From a virus, in the IMG/VR virus record IMGVR_UViG_3300021197_000662, positions 1 through 59,826 of that record: a DNA stretch of 59,826 nt; one strand, written 5' to 3'. The position numbers were made by a program, and so were the translations under genes. The notes below the pieces were generated by a model. That model did no database searches. It saw only the letters and a program-made list of their open reading frames with translations, and had not been told where the DNA came from. Positions 56,328 to 59,826 of this stretch are shown one piece after another. How positions within the stretch are numbered: position 1 is the first letter of the stretch; every line of letters starts with the position of its first letter.

Positions 56328-57335
56328 ATGGCACAGCCAACTTTGCCTAGATCAGTTTACGAAGAGACTGCAAAATTGTTCTACGCCTCTGATCAGAATG
56401 TAGCCAGAGCAGCAAGAGCAGCAGGGTTACAATACAACACCTTTAGCTCAAGAATAAGAAAGGCCAGAGAGCTTGGTATAATAACTGACAAGTCCAAGAA
56501 CGAAGCCAGTGTGATAGAGGCCAAGGTTGTAGTTAAGCCTATATACAGAATACAACAGAGAAACTCCAAACCAGAGGAAACCAAAAGAGTTTTAGCAATT
56601 GGAGACTGTCACGATGGCCCTTCAATCCCAGACAAATCAAGATTTTTTGCTATGGGAAGGTACGCTAAAGAGAATAAAGTAGATCAAATTATACAGATAG
56701 GAGACTTTGCAAGCGTTGACTCTCTTAATAGATTTGACGGAAATGACACTCTAAACGGAAAGAAAAAGCCATCGTTTGGTGAGGACATGAAAAGCTTTCA
56801 GGAAGCTATCAGGTCTTTTCATAAGGGTCTTGATGGCTATGATGTGCCGAAGCATGTGACTCTGGGCAACCACGAAGACAGGATTTGGTCCTTTACGAAC
56901 AAAAACCCAGAAATAGTTGATATGCTTGATCAAATATTGTTTGCCACAATGGATGATTATAACTGGACATACTCACCATATGGAGAGTTTTACTTTATAG
57001 GAGATGTTGGGTTCACACATGCGCCAATAAACACCATGGGGAAGGCCTATGGCGGTATGCAATCAGAGAACTCAATAGCTAGAGACGCAATGCATGATGT
57101 GGTTTACGGGCATACACATAAGAGATTAGACAAGACATTCCCGAAGATGGGCAATCAGAACGTTACCATAATCAATTTGGGAACAAGCCTACCGGAAGGA
57201 CACATAGAAGAGTATGCTAAACATAGTTTAACTGGTTGGTCATATGGGGTCTACGACATCCAGATAAAAGATGGTAAAATATACGAAACGACTTGGATAC
57301 CTATGGGCAATTTATTAATGAAGTATGGTGAATAA
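56328..57335 (+). CDS. Metallophosphoesterase with N-terminal HTH-like region
   Basis: The 335-residue protein starts at 56328 after GGGAGACTGAAA; an upstream ATG at 56310 is open but lacks this site. The first 55 residues look like a HTH (SDQNVARAARAAGLQYNTFS). From about 85 come GDCHDGP, GDFASVDS, GNHED and GHTHKR, the metal-binding motifs of calcineurin-type phosphoesterases. These cleave phosphodiesters of nucleotides or DNA ends. Its place between holin and amidase genes is unusual. It might process DNA or cyclic nucleotides, but the substrate is unknown. Confidence 0.8.
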   Translation: MAQPTLPRSVYEETAKLFYASDQNVARAARAAGLQYNTFSSRIRKARELGIITDKSKNEASVIEAKVVVKPIYRIQQRNSKPEETKRVLAIGDCHDGPSIPDKSRFFAMGRYAKENKVDQIIQIGDFASVDSLNRFDGNDTLNGKKKPSFGEDMKSFQEAIRSFHKGLDGYDVPKHVTLGNHEDRIWSFTNKNPEIVDMLDQILFATMDDYNWTYSPYGEFYFIGDVGFTHAPINTMGKAYGGMQSENSIARDAMHDVVYGHTHKRLDKTFPKMGNQNVTIINLGTSLPEGHIEEYAKHSLTGWSYGVYDIQIKDGKIYETTWIPMGNLLMKYGE

Positions 57336-57336
57336 G

Positions 57337-57747
57337 ATGCGGGAGATTACAAAAGTAATTGTACACTGCGCTGCGACCCCCGAAGGAAGGGACGTAGCAA
57401 CCGAGGAGATTAAACGCTGGCACACAGAGGAGCGTGGCTGGAGTGATATCGGTTATCATTGGGTTATTGAACTTGACGGCTCGACTAATGAGGGCCGCAG
57501 TGAAGATATTAATGGCGCTCACTGTAGGGGCCATAACAGCGACAGCATTGGCATCTGCTATGTTGGTGGTTCTGACTCTGAAGGAAATCCTAAAGACACA
57601 CGAACCGAGGGACAGAGAGACGCGCTTGTCGCCCTTATCAAGGAAATACTTGATAGATACCCGGATGCGGAGGTCTTTGGACACAGAGACTTCTCAACAA
57701 AAGCCTGCCCATCATTTGACGCAAAAACAGAGTATGCAGGACTCTAA
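57337..57747 (+). CDS. N-acetylmuramoyl-L-alanine amidase (endolysin, T7 lysozyme-like)
   Basis: The 136-residue protein starts at 57337; an in-frame ATG four codons upstream overlaps the phosphoesterase stop. Zinc ligands His10, His116 and Cys124, with Tyr40 and Lys122 as catalytic partners, have nearly the spacing of T7 lysozyme (His17, Tyr46, His122, Lys128, Cys130). It should cut the amide bond between N-acetylmuramic acid and L-alanine in peptidoglycan. In T7 it also inhibits the phage RNA polymerase, but no such polymerase is seen here. There is no signal peptide, so release depends on the holin. Confidence 0.9.
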   Translation: MREITKVIVHCAATPEGRDVATEEIKRWHTEERGWSDIGYHWVIELDGSTNEGRSEDINGAHCRGHNSDSIGICYVGGSDSEGNPKDTRTEGQRDALVALIKEILDRYPDAEVFGHRDFSTKACPSFDAKTEYAGL

Positions 57748-57757
57748 GGAGTAGAAT

Positions 57758-58957
57758 ATGTTACCAATGTTGCTTGGATTAGCTGGCTCTGGATTAGCTG
57801 GCGCTGGTATGTTAGGGGGCATGGGCGCTCTCACCGCTGGTGCGCTCGGCTCTGGTTTGGGGTCGTATATAGAAACAGGTGACCTTGGTCAGGGCATACA
57901 AACTGGTCTTATGTCATTCTTGGGCGGTAAGGCCCTTGGTTCTCTGATGGGTAGCGGCGCTGCCGCGACTGGAGCAACTCCTGCTGCATTGCAGCCGGGT
58001 GCTGAGTTAGCGTCTTCTGGAATGGGTGTTGACGGCTTAGGCGCAGGAAATTTTGTGAATGCAGCAAACCCTGCTACAATTAACCCTGCTATGATGCCGG
58101 GTCCCAGTGTAGGTAGTAGTCTTTCATACACGCCTGACGGTAGTCTTGTCTCTAACGTTGCCCCCGCCCCCTCTTCTGGCAACATGTTTAGCAATATGTT
58201 TAAGGACCCAACGGCAGGGATCGGAAACAGCATCCCTGCTGACGCAACAATGGGTCAAAGGTTTTCTGGCGCTACGGGCGCACTAATGACCCCTGAGTCG
58301 TTGGGTTCGGGCCTAGGCGCTGCTCTTGCTATGCCACCTCCAGATTTGGACATAGAAAAGAAAAAGTTCAACACAGAAGAAGCTGAGGCTTATGACAAGA
58401 AGCAGTTCACCCCCGGTGCTGGCTTCCGTCCGGGCATTGACAAAGAGTTTGATTACTTTGGCCCAACTCAATTCGCTAATGGTGGCATCACAGACCTTCG
58501 TTACGCAGAAGGCGGTGACATGAACATGGCTGGAAAGCCAAATGACAAAGAGCTTATCAATGACGCTGTAGATGCAATTCAGGGTAAGGACGAGTCTCCA
58601 GAAAGAACATTAGCTATGTTCGTATCAAGGTATGGAGAAGACGCTCTTCGTGATCTTGTACAAAAAGTACAGAGCGGTGAGTTTGACGAAAATGCGGAGG
58701 CAACGGAAGGGAAGGTCAGCGGTGTCGGTGACGGCATGGATGACATGATCCCTGCAACCTTAGAAGGAGAACAAGACGTTGTATTATCCGATGGTGAGTT
58801 TATCGTTCCTGCGGATGTGGTTAGCGGGTTGGGCAACGGATCAACTGACGCTGGCTCGAAATCTCTTTACGAAATGATGGATCGTGTTCGTGAGATGAGG
58901 ACAGGCGGAACAGCGCAACCTAAGCAAGTGCCACAGGAGAGAATGCTACCAGCATGA
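57758..58957 (+). CDS. Virion-associated Gly/Ala-rich protein
   Basis: The 399-residue protein has AAGGAGTAGAAT upstream. It begins with a Gly/Ala/Leu-rich region (LGLAGSGLAGAGMLGGMGAL), followed by Pro/Ala/Gly stretches, then GGITDLRYAEGGDMNMAGKP and a C-terminal helical domain (EGEQDVVLSDGEFIVPADVV). The EGExDVxLSDGEFVIPADVVS pattern recurs in internal or tail-tip virion proteins of marine phages. It may be membrane-active during DNA ejection. Its stop overlaps the next gene. Confidence 0.6.
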   Translation: MLPMLLGLAGSGLAGAGMLGGMGALTAGALGSGLGSYIETGDLGQGIQTGLMSFLGGKALGSLMGSGAAATGATPAALQPGAELASSGMGVDGLGAGNFVNAANPATINPAMMPGPSVGSSLSYTPDGSLVSNVAPAPSSGNMFSNMFKDPTAGIGNSIPADATMGQRFSGATGALMTPESLGSGLGAALAMPPPDLDIEKKKFNTEEAEAYDKKQFTPGAGFRPGIDKEFDYFGPTQFANGGITDLRYAEGGDMNMAGKPNDKELINDAVDAIQGKDESPERTLAMFVSRYGEDALRDLVQKVQSGEFDENAEATEGKVSGVGDGMDDMIPATLEGEQDVVLSDGEFIVPADVVSGLGNGSTDAGSKSLYEMMDRVREMRTGGTAQPKQVPQERMLPA

Positions 58958-59364
58958 TGATATCGGCAGTACCCAGAGAAGCTCTGGGCATCGTCTGGGG
59001 AGACGTAGCAAAGTTAATGAATAGGTCAGTGGAAACTTCCAATGGAAAGTATCACATTGATGACTTGTACCACGCTATAGTTGGCGGGCAGTACGTTTTG
59101 TGGGTTATAATGGATGGCGATAAATCTATAGCAGCTATAACAACAAGCGTAATATCTTATCCGGGCCGCAAAGCAATGGCAATGGACTGGATAGGCGGCA
59201 TAAGAATGAGAGAGTGGCTACCCATGGCGGTCGAAACTTTGTCAGAATACTCAAGGAAGAATGGTTGTTCTCACCTTGAGGGGTACGGAAGAAAAGCGTG
59301 GGGACGATGGTTATCTAAGTACGGCTGGAAGCCGGAATATATTGCTTATAGAATGGAGCTGTAA
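58954..59364 (+). CDS. GNAT-fold-like protein (T7 gp13-like position)
   Basis: The 136-residue protein begins ISAVPREALGIVWGDVAKLM; two overlapping ATGs at 58954 and 58957 are both possible. GQYVLWVIMDGDKSIAAITT, SHLEGYGRKAWGRWLSKYGW and a C-terminal EYIAYRMEL resemble the strand-helix layout of GNAT acetyltransferases, as in small proteins beside T7-type internal virion genes. No complete acetyl-CoA loop is visible. An assembly or virion role is possible. Confidence 0.55.
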   Translation: MMISAVPREALGIVWGDVAKLMNRSVETSNGKYHIDDLYHAIVGGQYVLWVIMDGDKSIAAITTSVISYPGRKAMAMDWIGGIRMREWLPMAVETLSEYSRKNGCSHLEGYGRKAWGRWLSKYGWKPEYIAYRMEL

Positions 59365-59366
59365 CA

Positions 59367-59826
59367 ATGAGCAAAGGCTCACCTAAACCAACAGATCAGA
59401 CGGTTGTTCAAACCAACCTTCCCGAATATGTACAGCCATACTTTGAGCGTCTTCTAAACAGAACAGAAGCCGAGACAAAGCAACAGTATCAGCCGTACCA
59501 AGGTCAGCGATTACAGACTGGCGGCACCGATGTTACTGATGCTCAGCAGATGGGGCGTAATATTGCTGGTCAAGGCATTCAAGGATTGCCTCAAGCTCAA
59601 GCAGCCACCATGGCTGGTCTTGGCAGATCAATGCAGGGCATGGGTTATCAGGCGGGTCAGTTTGATAATGCAGCAGCCCAGCAGTATATGTCTCCTTATA
59701 TGCAACAGGTGGTGGATGTTCAAAAACAGCAAGCAATACTTGACGCCCAAAGACAAAATGCTGGCAGGGCGGCTGAAGCAGTCCAAGCTGGCGCATTCGG
59801 TGGCTCCAGACAAGCAGTTCAGCAAG
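59367..59826 (+). CDS. Virion/tail protein, N-terminal part (runs off right edge; continues at 3..233)
   Basis: The gene starts at ATG 59367, two bases after the previous stop, and is open to the edge, one base into codon 154. It begins SKGSPKPTDQTVVQTNLPEY and is Gln/Ala-rich with RTEAETKQQYQPYQGQRLQT. The left end continues in the same frame (see 3..233). This class normally has a Gln/Ala-rich middle before the C-terminal segment, so the two parts probably belong to one gene, perhaps with missing middle sequence. Confidence 0.75.
   Translation, partial: MSKGSPKPTDQTVVQTNLPEYVQPYFERLLNRTEAETKQQYQPYQGQRLQTGGTDVTDAQQMGRNIAGQGIQGLPQAQAATMAGLGRSMQGMGYQAGQFDNAAAQQYMSPYMQQVVDVQKQQAILDAQRQNAGRAAEAVQAGAFGGSRQAVQQ

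Noticed and set aside
1-59826. CRISPR array, integrase, rRNA or insertion sequence
   Set aside because: I saw no regular spacer-repeat array, no recombinase motif, no ribosomal sequence and no transposase with terminal repeats.

Overview
This window looks like most or all of the genome of a tailed double-stranded DNA phage with short-tailed (podovirus-like) structural genes. The proteins resemble those of marine phages: tail-fibre beta-modules, small lysine-rich proteins, a GroES-like protein and a Rieske-oxygenase relative. From memory, the gene set recalls the SAR116 phage HMO-2011, which was described with an atypical methanesulfonate monooxygenase. An alphaproteobacterial marine host is therefore plausible, but it is inferred and nothing in the sequence proves it. 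No integrase, ribosomal RNA, convincing tRNA or CRISPR array was seen.

Layout. The late, plus-strand half starts at about 25.3 kb, runs to the right end of the window and appears to continue at the left end. A virion-protein gene begins at 59367 and runs off the right end in the reading frame that a gene tail at 3..233 continues, so the DNA is probably circular or circularly permuted. Late genes in order: small terminase (25313), large terminase (26844), portal (28407), GroES-like protein (31126), scaffold (31491), head proteins and capsid (33533), a run of small basic proteins (35.3-37.3 kb), a Rieske-less oxygenase (37273), tail adaptors (39163, 42096), and a long array of small overlapping fibre-like genes (42.8-53.4 kb). 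A tail or stabilisation protein (53432), a lysis cassette (55559-57747) and virion proteins follow. After the join come a putative virion hydrolase (237) and a 3106-residue polyvalent protein (2316).

The early and middle genes lie in 11.7-24.4 kb. One minus-strand operon (15682 to 11781) encodes a Cas4/RecB-type exonuclease, a single-strand annealing protein, an SSB-like protein, an HNH nuclease and a small HTH protein. Divergent from it, on the plus strand, are a RusA resolvase and a fused primase-helicase. A second minus-strand operon (24387 to 18657) encodes a MoxR-type AAA ATPase and a metallopeptidase/VWA protein among unrecognised genes. No DNA polymerase was recognised, so replication probably relies on host polymerase recruited around the phage primase-helicase.

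Regulation. A 16-bp palindrome, TTGTAC-N4-GTACAA, recurs with perfect arms six times and in degraded form at several more sites. Most copies are intergenic. Some directly follow an extended -10 promoter and one spans a start codon, which suggests a genome-wide operator. The fibre array shows another device: the conserved C-terminal Gly-Asp-Leu-Ala codons of six small genes carry GGAGA, which can serve as the ribosome-binding site of the next gene. Structured non-coding stretches occur at 11637-11760, 23925-23980 and 24388-24668. Four short genes missing from a simple long-ORF view were found by eye at 13047, 18841, 24223 and 36208.
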